The notes under the pieces are model-generated. The model did not search any database. It was given only the letters and a program-made list of their open reading frames with translations, and had not been told where the DNA came from. From Macrostomum hystrix (lineage: Eukaryota > Platyhelminthes > Macrostomidae): DNA of 64,000 nucleotides. Shown here one piece after another: positions 54,201-64,000 of the stretch; within the stretch, counting starts at the first letter, position 1; each line of letters opens with the position of its first letter. The stretch lies in assembly GCA_950097015.1 (NCBI GenBank), contig CATNEN010000034.1, positions 4,868,001 through 4,932,000 of the forward strand, read 5' to 3'. Both the position numbers and the translations under genes were made by a program.

Positions 54201-55344
54201 CCAGCGAGGCGCCCCAGTTGACGCCGCGTGCTGCCACCTGGCCATCGGGGACGTCAGCGCCGCCGTCGGGAAACTTCTTCGTGGCAATGAGCTGGACCTG
54301 GCTCTGTGGCTGGCCACCAGGGCCGAGTCCTGCGACCAGCGGCTGCGCGACTTCGCTGCCGAGTGGAGCGGCTGGCGGCTTGATCGGCTGCCTGGTCTGG
54401 ACGCCAAGCGCAGAGCGGAGCTGTTGGCCCGTCTGGCGGAGCTGCACAGCCGACGCCAGGACCTGCTAGTGACCTTCGCCTGCCGATTTTCCGGCTCCGC
54501 AAGCGACATCGACGCCGTCCACCGAGTGCTGGGCCTGCCCGGCCTGGACGCCTGCCTGGAAGTCGCCGAGCGTCTGCGCGCCGAGGCAGCCTCGACGTCA
54601 GCGTCGGCTTCGTCCGCGGCAACTTCGCCAGAGTCGCGTCTCCGCCTGCAGCTGGACATTGTGGGCCACTATCTGCTGTCGCCGAATCCTCTGGCCGGGC
54701 TGGAGTTCGGCCTGGCGGCGGTGCGCGACCTGCTGAACGACCGGGACACGCCGTGGACGCTGGACTCGGTGGAGGCGCTGGTTGCGCTGATGAGCTGCGC
54801 TCGCACCGGCAAGCTGCAGCAGGCATCGGCGGTGCAGGAGAAGAACGAGCTGCTCTTCCTGGCCACCTACCTGGGCGCCCTAAAGGCCATTCGCCAGGGC
54901 TACCACTCCGTGGTGGCGCCGCTGTACCGTCACGCCCGGCTGCACTTCGAGCGGCACAAGGACGCCATGGCGGGTCTGGGGCGGGCCCTGACAGGAGCCC
55001 TGCTGGACAAGGAGCTGCACGCCTGGAAGCTGATGCGCCGGGCCGGCTGCCGGGGCAGCGACGAGCGCCCACTGCCTGAGGAGATGCGGCCAGTCTGGCG
55101 CTCGCTGATGGGAAAATGCGCCGGCGACACCGGCTTGGAGGTTGGCGAAGACGTGGCAGCCGGCAGCGCCCTGCCGTACCACTCGGACTTTGACAACTGC
55201 TTCTTCATGGAGAAGCGACTCCGAGGTCCCGTGTTCTACTTGGAGGACGGCCGCTACAGCATCGGCCTGAACGACGCCTTCATGTGGGCCAAGGTTAACC
55301 CGTTCTCGCCTAGCATGACTGGCGCCAGGATTAATCCCTTCTAG
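51274..55344 (+). CDS. WDR17: WDR17, WD40-repeat / alpha-solenoid protein, intronless
   Basis: A single 1356-residue frame, close to the vertebrate WDR17 length (about 1300). The start resembles the family N-terminus (VRQLALLEAGCQPW, FAFAATLAVYVYEQ). The Met at codon 10 could also be the start. WD40 blades cover about 1-700, with clear ends such as SLDPLLLVWNVR (about 90), TGSFDGTVKLWRIS (about 422), GSDDGTIRVWDCT (about 599), SWDCHIHCWDIRDG (about 642) and SRDSTLRLWSL (about 687). This fits two beta-propellers. Residues about 780-1300 are helical, as in a TPR/COPI-like solenoid. The C-terminus LNDAFMWAKVNPFSPSMTGA plus RINPF is diagnostic of the family. The molecular role is poorly known. 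A compact 4.07-kb intronless gene is notable, since vertebrate WDR17 has many introns. Confidence 0.95.
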   Translation: MMSTVFPYTMACQVRQLALLEAGCQPWSSDTLACSPDASRFAFAATLAVYVYEQARPGGPYQLVSVMAQHKKTVTSLSWHPADDDLFVSASLDPLLLVWNVRKQAPLVRLALPEPMQPRCAGFLPHSHGTVGFLDGAGPLMLWNYSGSAGAASQLPAVHKETQALASQVTTYRWHPAGVATASESAGRIVLGHEDGTLSVVRPGKKTLRRVNFLEADDDLAEDDEDTEDTILGLEWDALSPNFLLVDSRCNGLRLVDVDAQITSVVFQLPSAASPAHSLAWLPSAPGLFVAGDSATGVLRLYSVSRGAPIDSIRVKKSGFRNLRVLTSTRSMPPLEPSAIVDGVDTSCTATASASASAVCASSAVNIGGYSLPDCLLLCAFLDGGVGLYDVQRRDWHFLREMGHVETVFDCEFSPRDENLLATGSFDGTVKLWRISGAGFTPVQSSPDNEGIVYSIAWSPDGSRIAGGTAKNGIFVLDLATGCIDSRFTEHGQQAVYCVSWSAKAPHHLASASADCTCVVRDDSGRLARRLSHPAAVYGVAWHQHSRDILATACEDKAVRVFYLASAGGDRPNRVFTGHTSKVFGVRWSPLRDSYLCSGSDDGTIRVWDCTAEKSIAHLKGHTGPVRGLVWHPELAYLLVSGSWDCHIHCWDIRDGSCLAAVTDHRADVYGLALHPRRPMLLASCSRDSTLRLWSLAELAGPLTACLLFRGLADACFLPAETALKQQPGQPALSGSQSRRFLRESGSGADQLALLLHASPAAGNLHDLQRALSGTPTAALGDSYGRPGGYVAAKDLLKFQAARAQQLELAATNALSTTTSASLASAGRPTSRHRQLRDAASAYLRCGNLRRYCELQAQLGRWERALALAPGVSQAFWRELCHRYTACQRNLELDDLVAFSVATGAADSAAQLLSRRGKFSDALLVAQAAHEGLFASPEEFDETREHRRPASAVSTGGAHPPERLRVAWGSLADSLFQRGAPVDAACCHLAIGDVSAAVGKLLRGNELDLALWLATRAESCDQRLRDFAAEWSGWRLDRLPGLDAKRRAELLARLAELHSRRQDLLVTFACRFSGSASDIDAVHRVLGLPGLDACLEVAERLRAEAASTSASASSAATSPESRLRLQLDIVGHYLLSPNPLAGLEFGLAAVRDLLNDRDTPWTLDSVEALVALMSCARTGKLQQASAVQEKNELLFLATYLGALKAIRQGYHSVVAPLYRHARLHFERHKDAMAGLGRALTGALLDKELHAWKLMRRAGCRGSDERPLPEEMRPVWRSLMGKCAGDTGLEVGEDVAAGSALPYHSDFDNCFFMEKRLRGPVFYLEDGRYSIGLNDAFMWAKVNPFSPSMTGARINPF

Positions 55345-55469
55345 GAGCGCGCTTTAATCCTACTGGGGAGCTAAATATTTCTTGGGAAGTCAGTGCTAAT
55401 CTTGGATTTATAACGTCAACTAGTGATTCCTAAATCCCATTATCTCCTCATAAACTTGCCTCCCTCCGC

Positions 55470-55625
55470 TCTACCAATATCTTTCTCCCCATTGCCTGAA
55501 TCCCGTCTTACCATCCCTTGAATCCCATCTCCCCATCCCCTGAATCCTATCCCCCCATCCCCTGAATCCCATCTCCCCATCCCTTGAATCCCTTCTCCCC
55601 ATCCCCTGAAACTCCTGATCGCCAG
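55470..55625. repeat. Short minisatellite in the WDR17 3' untranslated region
   Basis: About seven copies of a unit containing CCCCATCCCCTGAATCCCAT. It lies between the WDR17 stop and its AATAAA, so it would be part of the mature transcript. Confidence 0.85.
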
Positions 55626-55681
55626 TTTTCCCACATCCCCAGTTATTATCTGATTCCCAGCTGTAATTTCTTGCGGGATGC

Positions 55682-55687
55682 AATAAA
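55682..55687 (+). terminator. AATAAA polyadenylation signal of WDR17
   Basis: Canonical AATAAA 338 bases after the WDR17 stop codon, downstream of the short minisatellite. Confidence 0.65.
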
Positions 55688-55929
55688 CGATAACTTTGTA
55701 ATATCTACACTAGCTCGTAGTTTTTTCATTTCTGGATTTTTAATATGAAAGCAAAATTTGTCCATGCACTTTTTGGTTCCTATGTATTAAATTTCTAATA
55801 TTTATTTCTTTATAAAAAATAATTTCTTAATAGATGTTGAAATTCTATCCATTTGTGTGCCACTGCCCCATCTTTGATCAGTGATTGGTTTTTGTCTGCT
55901 AATTTCGTTTTAATTCGTAAAGCACAATC

Positions 55930-56690
55930 ACTTTTCAGCCTAAGATTCCATCTCATCACTCTCATCAATTCCTCATTAATTCCTCATCGATTTCTCATCG
56001 ATTTCTTATCAATTTCTCATCAATTCCCAATCGATTACTCACCACAACTCTCTGATCTATTTTCTCATATTTCTTATAGATTTATCATCAACTCTCTCAT
56101 TGATTTCTCATCGACTCTCTCATAGATTTCTCATCGACTCTCTCATTGATTTCTCATCGACTCTCTCATAGATTTCTCATCGACTCTCTCATAGATTTCT
56201 CATCAACTCTCTCATAGATTTCTCATCGACTCTCTCATAGATTTCTCATCAACTCTCTCATAGATTTCACATCGACTCTCTCACAGATTTCTCATTGATT
56301 TCACATCAACTCTCTCACAGATTTCTCATTGATTTCACATCAACTCTCTCATAGATTTCACATCAACTCTCTCATTGATTTCACATCGACTCTCTCACAG
56401 ATTTCTCATTGATTTCACATCAACTCTCTCATAGATTTCACATCAACTCTCTCATAGATTTCACATCAACTCTCTCACAGATTTCTCATTGATTTCACAT
56501 CAACTCTCTCACAGATTTCACATCAACTCTCTCACAGATTTCTCATAGATTTCACATCAACTCTCTCACAGATTTCACATCAACTCTCTCACAGATTTCT
56601 CGTTGATTTCTCATCAGCTCTCTCATCGATTTCTCATCAGCTGTCTCATTGATTTCTCATCACAAATCTCTCATCAAATCACAAATTCCT
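55930..56690. repeat. Minisatellite of about 24 bp (TCTCTCATAGATTTCTCATC type)
   Basis: Unit variants are ACTCTCTCATAGATTTCTCA and ACTCTCTCACAGATTTCACA, about 30 copies. It is more degenerate at the left edge (55930-56090). Confidence 0.92.
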
Positions 56691-57338
56691 CATGCTTCTC
56701 ACATCAATGTTGTAATTCTTGGAGTTAACTTAAGAAGTGTAGAATAAAAACAGCCGATTATTTATTTCATTGTTAAATTTTCGTTGTTTCCTTAATTAAA
56801 TATGAACTTTACCCATTTTCCGACAGCCAATTTAATCCAGCTCTAAATTAATTAATAAATCAAAAGTAACTTCTAAATGAGGAATTTGTCATCGTTTCGT
56901 AGCAAATTATTTGAGTCCAAGTTTATTAGGGGATTATTGCATAGGCTAATCCTGGATCTCAGCGCTTTGCCCAACTAGCGCTAATCTCACCCCGAGCAGG
57001 ACCCAAAATGGACTCATGCAGCCTCCAAAAAGGGGAAAACTCAATTTTCTTCTAACTCAGCGTAGGCTGGCCAAATTCTTGCCGCTTGGGTGTTTGGGAA
57101 AAATGCAAATCGAGTTTGTGCGCCTCGCCTTGAAGTCCCAGACTTGGTGTTTTCTGTCGATACTTTTTCTGTCTTGCAGCATTTGGGAGAAGGAAGAAAG
57201 TAAGGAAGCTGCTGTTGCTGCTGCTGCTGCTGCTTGAACTGTAGCTGGCTTGGCTAAATCCATGGTTATGTCTCAAAAATCGTTTATGCTTTATATTGAC
57301 TGGCTTTTTAAAATGAATAAATAATGCAGATTCTCAAA
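56691..57338. other. Spacer between minisatellites
   Basis: No gene. A short GCTGCTGTTGCTGCTGCTGC run lies at 57210-57235. Otherwise featureless. Confidence 0.4.
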
Positions 57339-57339
57339 G

Positions 57340-58558
57340 CCTTCGGTTATCGGTTGGTTCGATACCCTTAGAACTTCAGGAATCGGTTGGTTCGATACTC
57401 TTAGAACTTCAGGAATCAGTTAGTTCGATACTATTGGAACGTCAGGAATCTGTTGGTTCGATACCCTTAGAACTTCAGGAATCAGTTGGTTCGATACTCT
57501 TTGAACTTCAGGAATCAGTTGGTTCGATACTATTGGAACTTCAGGAATAAGTTGGTTCGATACTATTAGAACTTCAGGAATCAGTTGGTTCGATACCCTT
57601 AGAAATTCAGGAATCAGTTGGTTCGATACCCTTAGAAATTCAGGAATCGGTTGGTTCGATACCCTTAGAACTTCAGGAATCGGTTGGTTCGATACTCTTA
57701 GAACTTCAGGAATCTGTTGGTTCGATACTATTGGAATTTCAGGAATAAGTTGGTTCGATACCCTTAGAAATTCAGGAATCGGTTGGTTCGATACCCTTAG
57801 AAATTCAGGAATCGGTTGGTTCGATACTATTGGAACTTCAGGAATAAGTTGGTTCGATACCCTTAGAAATTCAGGAATCGGTTGGTTCGATACCCTTAGA
57901 AATTCAGGAATCGGTTGGTTCGATACCCTTAGAACTTCAGGAATCGGTTGGTTCGATACTATTGGAACTTCAGGAATCAGTTAGTTCGATACTATTAGAA
58001 CTTCAGGAATCAGTTGGTTCGATACTCTTTGAACTTCAGGAATCAGTTGGTTCGATACTATTGGAACTTCAGGAATAAGTTGGTTCGATACTATTAGAAC
58101 TTCAGGAATCAGTTGGTTCGATACCCTTAGAAATTCAGGAATCAGTTGGTTCGATACCCTTAGAAATTCAGGAATAAGTTGGTTCGATACCATTAGAACG
58201 TCAGAAATCGGTTGGTTCGATACCCTTAGAATTTCAGGAATCAGTTGGTTCGATACCCTAAGAACGTCAGGAATCAGTTGGTTCGATACCCTTAGAAATT
58301 CAGGAATCGGTTTCGATACTATTGAAACTTTAGGCATCAGTTGGTTCGATACCCTTAGCACTCCAGGAATCATTTGGTTCGATGCCCTTAGAACTTCAGG
58401 AATCAGTTGGTTCGATACCCTTAGAACTTCAGTAAAATCTGTTGGTTCGATACCCTTAGAACTTCAGGAATCAGTTGGTTCGATACCCATAGACCTTCTG
58501 ACATCATTTGGTTCGATACCATGGACTCTTGATGCATAATTTGGTTCGATACCCTCAG
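57340..58558. repeat. 33-bp minisatellite with a B-box-like core, about 37 copies
   Basis: The unit contains CAGTTGGTTCGATACCCTTA and GAACTTCAGGAAT, with CTATTGG and TCTTAGA variants. GGTTCGATACC in most units matches the pol III B-box consensus GGTTCGANNCC. A minus-strand frame (IPEVLRVSNQL) is a by-product of the 33-base period. Confidence 0.94.
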
Positions 58559-58889
58559 ATTAGTTTGAATAGCTCAAGGTACACAACTTTTTGCTAAGAA
58601 ATTGCTTCATTCTAAATGGGATAAAAGTTCCAAAAACATGCTTTTTTGCCCATTTTTTTTCAAAAGTCAAACTACGAGTATCTTGGCCTATTGAGAATTT
58701 CACTGACTGCCGCTGAATTGAAATTGCATCGTCAAATTGCGCAACACCCCCTAGCTGACTGAGTTGGATGCCTGCACAATTTGGCACAAATTTGAAATAA
58801 ATGTACACAACCTAAGTGTAATCTATTTGTACAAAGCCAGAACTTTGAGAATTCATTTTATAAGGCAAATTTTTGCATCAACAATCCAA
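58559..58889. other. Spacer, no gene seen
   Basis: A minus-strand 82-codon frame at 58560-58808 has no known motif. Nothing else is seen. Confidence 0.4.
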
Positions 58890-58968
58890 CAGTCGGAGTA
58901 GCCGATGGGTAGGCACTAGGAATAGGTTAGGCTAGGCGAAGTGTCCCTGGTTCGATTCTGCGCATGCA
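58890..58968 (+). mobile_element. tRNA-like sequence, probable SINE head or tRNA pseudogene
   Basis: GTAGCCGATGGGTAGGC resembles an A box, and CCCTGGTTCGATTCTGCGC a B box / T-arm, 50 bases apart as in a tRNA with a long variable arm. I could not fold a convincing acceptor stem. There is no repeat copy elsewhere in the window. Confidence 0.45.
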
Positions 58969-59024
58969 AAGGAAAGGATGCTAAGCAAAAATATATATTT
59001 TTTTTGAAAATAAAATTCACTTTT

Positions 59025-61322
59025 GCATGGCTAAACCAGAGTTTGAATCATGGCTAAACCAGAGTTTGAATCATGGCTAAACCAGAGTTTGAATCATGGC
59101 TAAACCAGAGTTTGAATCATGGCTAAACCAGAGCTTGAATCATGGCTAAACCAGAGTTTGAATCATGGCTAAACCAGAGTTTGAATCATGGCTAACCCAG
59201 AGTTTGAATCATGGCTAAACCAGAGTTTGAATCATGGCTAAACCAGAGCTTGAATCATGGCTAAACCAGAGTTTGAATCATGGCTAAACCAGAGTTTGAA
59301 TCATGGCTAAACCAGAGTTTGAATCATGGCTAAACCAGAGTTTGAATCATGGCTAAACCAGAGTTTGAATCATGGCTAAACCAGAGTTTGAATCATGGCT
59401 AAACCAGAGTTTGAATCATGGCTAAACCAGAGTTTGAATCATGGCAAAACCAGAATTTGAATCATGGCAAAACCAGAATTTGAATCATGGCAAAACCAGA
59501 GTTTGAATCATGACTAAACCAGAGTTTGAATCATAGCCAACCAGAGTTTGAATCATGGCTAAACCAGAGTTTGAATCATGGCTAAACCAGAGTTTGAATC
59601 ATGGAAAACCAGTGTTTGAATCATGGCTAAACCAGAGTTTGAATCATGGCTAAACCAGAGTTTGAATCATGGCTAAACCAGAGTTTGAATCATGGCTAAA
59701 CCAGAGTCTGAATCATGGCTAAACCAGAGTTTGAATCATAGCCAACCAGAGTTTGAATCATGGCTAAACCAGAGTTTGAATCATGGCTAAACCAGAGTTT
59801 GAATCATGGCTAAACCAGAGCTTGAATCATGGCTAAACCAGAGTTTGAATCATGGCTAAACCAGAGTTTGAATCATGGCTAAACCAGAGTTTGAATCATG
59901 GCTAAACCAGAGTTTGAATCATGGCTAAACCAGAGTTTGAATCATGGCTAAACCAGAGTTTGAATCATGGCTAAACCAGAGTTTGAATCATGGCTAAACC
60001 AGAGTTTGAATCATGGCAAAACCAGAATTTGAATCATGGCAAAACCAGAATTTGAATCATGGCAAAACCAGAGTTTGAATCATGGCTAAACCAGAGTTTG
60101 AATCATAGCCAACCAGAGTTTGAATCATGGCTAAACCAGAGTTTGAATCATGGCTAAACCAGAGTTTGAATCATGGAAAAACCAGTGTTTGAATCATGGC
60201 TAAACCAGAGTTTGAATCATGGCTAAACCAGAGTTTGAATCATGGCTAAACCAGAGTTTGAATCATGGCTAAACCAGAGTTTGAATCATGGCTAAACCAG
60301 AGTTTGAATCATGGCAAAACCAGAATTTGAATCATGGCAAAACCAGAATTTGAATCATGGCAAAACCAGAGTTTGAATCATGGCTAAACCAGAGTTTGAA
60401 TCATAGCCAACCAGAGTTTGAATCATGGCTAAACCAGAGTTTGAATCATGGAAAACCAGTGTTTGAATCATGGCTAAACCAGAGTTTGAATCATGGCTAA
60501 ACCAGAGTTTGAATCATGGCTAAACCAGAGTTTGAATCATGGCTAAACCAGAGTCTGAATCATGGCTAAACCAGAGTTTGAATCATAGCCAACCAGAGTT
60601 TGAATCATGGCTAAACCAGAGTTTGAATCATGGCTAAACCAGAGTTTGAATCATGGCTAAACCAGAGCTTGAATCATGGCTAAACCAGAGTTTGAATCAT
60701 GGCTAAACCAGAGTTTGAATCATGGCTAAACCAGAGTTTGAATCATGGCTAAACCAGAGTTTGAATCATGGCTAAACCAGAGTTTGAATCATGGCTAAAC
60801 CAGAGTTTGAATCATGGCTAAACCAGAGTTTGAATCATGGCTAAACCAGAGTTTGAATCATGGCTAAACCAGAGTTTGAATCATGGCTAAACCAGAGTTT
60901 GAATCATGGCAAAACCAGAATTTGAATCATGGCAAAACCAGAATTTGAATCATGGCAAAACCAGAGTTTGAATCATGGCTAAACCAGAGTTTGAATCATA
61001 GCCAACCAGAGTTTGAATCATGGCTAAACCAGAGTTTGAATCATGGCTAAACCAGAGTTTGAATCATGGAAAAACCAGTGTTTGAATCATGGCTAAACCA
61101 GAGTTTGAATCATGGCTAAACCAGAGTTTGAATCATGGCTAAACCAGAGTTTGAATCATGGCTAAACCAGAGTTTGAATCATGGCTAAACCAGAGTTTGA
61201 ATCATGGCTAAACCAGTGTTTGAATCATGGCAAAACCAGTGTTTGAATCATGGCAAAACCAGTGTTTGAATCATGGCTAAACCAGAGTTTGAATCATGGC
61301 TAAACCAGTGTTTGAATCATGG
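59025..61322. repeat. 23-bp minisatellite, about 100 copies
   Basis: The unit contains ATGGCTAAACCAGAGTTTGA plus ATC. Variant units (GCAAAACCAGAATT, ATAGCCAACC, GGAAAAACCAGTG) recur in the same order at about 59440, 60010, 60310 and 60905, so blocks of several hundred bases have been duplicated as wholes. Confidence 0.96.
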
Positions 61323-61432
61323 TCAACTGGGAGATAATTGTCAACTGGGGGATCATTGTCAACTGGGGGATCATTGTCAACTGGGGATCATTGTAAAATG
61401 GGGGATCATTGTCAACTGGTGGATCATTGTAG
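61322..61432. repeat. 18-bp minisatellite, about 6 copies
   Basis: The unit is TCAACTGGGGGATCATTG. It directly abuts the 23-bp array. Confidence 0.9.
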
Positions 61433-62344
61433 CTTAAAAAAAGCTGAAAATACAGCTGCTGAAAGTATATACTGGACGAATTAAAAATATTTCTGCTCCC
61501 CGAAGGGGAGCAAAACTTGCTAGTTTCGTTCTAAAATCGAAAAAAAAGAATTATCGACTCAATGTATTGGCTTGTTCAATTCAGGTGCATATGAGGCAAA
61601 CGGCAAATGGCATAGATTTCGGAATCATCAGGTGAATAAACCTGAGTCGTGTGTGTTGAAATAGTGCACTGCCGAAATCTTGATTCCTATAAAGCAAATC
61701 TCACAAAAATAGATCATTTTCTAAAAAATCATTCAACCGTTTTTTGTCGCATTTCACAATAGGCCCAGATTGCATCTAGAGTTACTCGTTCGTTGAGTCA
61801 AAGCAGAAGCGAGCTGTCATTTTTTAGAAATCCTATAATTGTAGGAAAAAAATGCATCGCATGATTGCATCAGTTTGCTGATCCAGGTGTGCCACTGCAA
61901 TAAAAATTAGACGAAGGACAGAGGACATGGTATAGAATAAGGCTCAAACACGCCGAGATTTCGCCCCATCTCTCTTTCCTCTCTTGGACTCAATATTGAA
62001 TATTAGCTGGGGTTCAATAGTACGGCATGCAACAGCTATGTAGTATATAGGAACTCAAACTGATGAGCACGAATTATTAGTGCTCAGTGTGACAGATGTG
62101 CGTGAGTGTGTTTATACCCGAATAGCAATGTAGGGAAGATCAGATGACTATACGCGGTCGGGGATTAGGGATTGAGGAAACGTGAGCGGGAGTTTTCTCT
62201 CAGTCCTAATTATTGGATCAGGATCAGACAGAGTCAGTTGTCCGCATCTTCCGTAATCAAAAGAAGTAAAAAACTTCTTGTGTGCAGTCAGCTTAAAGGC
62301 TTCTGGGTGGGTCTGCTTTGTTGAGCAATTTTTTTCCTGGGATG
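61433..62344. other. Spacer with a small GC hairpin
   Basis: TGCTCCCCGAAGGGGAGCA (61494-61512) is a perfect 8-bp stem with a GAA loop. No gene is recognised in the rest. Confidence 0.45.
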
Positions 62345-64000
62345 TCTTTTTACATGCTCTATTATCGGTGAGAATCAATCAATGAGGAATAGATCGGTGA
62401 GAATCAATCAATTGAGGAATAGATCAGTGAGAATCAATCAATGTGGAATAGATCGATGAGAATCAATCAATGAGGAATAGATCGATGAGAATCAATCAAT
62501 GTGGAATAGATCGATGAGAATCAATCAATGAAGAATATAGATCGATGAGAATCAATCAATGAGGAATAGATCGATGAGAATCAATCAATGAGGAATAGAT
62601 CGATGAGAATCAATCGATGAGGAATAGATCGATGAGAATCAATCAATGAGGAATAGATCAATGAGAATCAATCAATGAGGAATAGATCGATGAGAATCAA
62701 TCAATGAAGAATAGATCGATGAGAATCAATCAATGAGGAATAGATCAATGAGAATCAATCAATGAGGAATAGATCAATGAGAATCAATCAATGAAGAATA
62801 GATCGATGAGAATCAATCAATGAAGAATAGATCGATGAGAATCAATCAATGAGGAATAGATCAATGAGAATCAATCGATGAAGAATAGATCGATGAGAAT
62901 CAATCAATGAGGAATAGATCAATGAGAATCAATCGATGAAGAATAGATCGATGAGAATCAATCAATGAGGAATAGATCGATGAGAATCAATCAATGAAGA
63001 ATAGATCGATGAGAATCAATCGATGAGGAATAGATCGATGAGAATCAATCAATGAGGAATAGATCAATGAGAATCAATCAATGAGGAATAGATCAATGAG
63101 AATCAATCGATGAAGAATAGATCGATGAGAATCAATCAATGTGGAATAGATCGATGAGAATCAATCAATGAAGAATAGATCGATGAGAATCAATCGATGA
63201 GGAATAGATCGATGAGAATCAATCAATGAGGAATAGATCAATGAGAATCAATCAATGAGGAATAGATCGATGAGAATCAATCGATGAGGAATAGATCGAT
63301 GAGAATCAATCAATGAGGAATAGATCAATGAGAATCAATCAATGAGGAATAGATCAATGAGAATCAATCAATGAGGAATAGATCGATGAGAATCAATCAA
63401 TGAGGAATAGATCGATGAGAATCAATCAATGAAGAATAGATCGATGAGAATCAATCGATGAGGAATAGATCGATGAGAATCAATCAATGAGGAATAGATC
63501 AATGAGAATCAATCAATGAGGAATAGATCAATGAGAATCAATCGATGAAGAATAGATCGATGAGAATCAATCAATGTGGAATAGATCGATGAGAATCAAT
63601 CAATGAAGAATAGATCGATGAGAATCAATCGATGAGGAATAGATCGATGAGAATCAATCAATGAGGAATAGATCAATGAGAATCAATCAATGAGGAATAG
63701 ATCAATGAGAATCAATCGATGAAGAATAGATCGATGAGAATCAATCAATGTGGAATAGATCGATGAGAATCAATCAATGAGGAATAGATCGGTGAGAATC
63801 AATCAATGAAGAATAGATCGATGAGAATCAATCAATGAGGAATAGATCGGTGAGAATCAATCAATGAGGAATAGATCGATGAGAATCAATCAATGTGGAA
63901 TAGATCGATGAGAATCAATCGATGAAGAATAGATCGATGAGAATCAATCAATGAGGAATAGATCAATGAGAATCAATCGATGAAGAATAGATCGATGAGA
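62345..64000. repeat. 29-bp minisatellite running off the window end, at least 57 copies
   Basis: The unit contains GATCGATGAGAATCAATCAA followed by TGAGGAATA, with GAAGAATA, GTGGAATA and ATCAATGAG variants. Blocks of variant units repeat (for example around 63060-63200, 63350-63640 and 63690). The right edge is not reached. Confidence 0.96.

Noticed and set aside
51453-55208. Many ORFs of 60-311 codons overlapping WDR17
   Set aside because: These are out-of-frame or antisense readings of a GC-rich gene, with no domain content.
59025-61322. Possible CRISPR array from regular 23-bp repeats
   Set aside because: Units are contiguous with no unique spacers, and the window is eukaryotic. It is a minisatellite.

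Overview
The window is animal nuclear DNA. The evidence is spliced genes with GT-AG introns, AATAAA polyadenylation signals, metazoan families (a TCF/ELK-type ETS factor, WDR17, eIF2-beta, a CAP-domain membrane protein), tRNA-derived SINEs and animal DNA transposons. Genes are GC-rich, spacers are AT-rich, and private minisatellites are very abundant. A small-bodied spiralian such as a free-living flatworm would fit, but that is only a weak inference. Layout: 0.5 kb, last exon of a PCC/DUF296 gene (+). 3.6-4.8 kb, a young Merlin DNA transposon. 5-8 kb, LINE remnants. 8.9-19.0 kb, a triple-nested transposon: a P-superfamily-like element (31-bp TIRs, 8-bp TSD, THAP domain) carries a MULE in one end and a CACTG-ended EnSpm/CACTA-like element in its coding part. 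22.7 kb, intronless eIF2-beta (+). 27.1-46.0 kb, a ten-exon minus-strand gene for a CAP-EGF-transmembrane protein, reconstructed from splice phases. An ELK-type ETS gene (35.0-38.8 kb, same strand) lies inside its 9.9-kb fourth intron. 48.2-49.3 kb, two oppositely oriented Crypton-type recombinase remnants. 51.3-55.3 kb, intronless WDR17 (+). 55.5-64 kb, a run of long minisatellites. The most distinctive feature is that nearly every long intron and spacer holds its own minisatellite (units about 15-38 bp, arrays up to 2.6 kb) with a sequence unlike the others. The long ORFs inside these arrays are artefacts of stop-free repeat units. The functional genes appear unrelated to each other: a translation initiation factor subunit, a WD40 scaffold, an ETS regulator and a secreted-domain membrane protein. 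All similarity calls come from reading the translated sequence; no database search was run.
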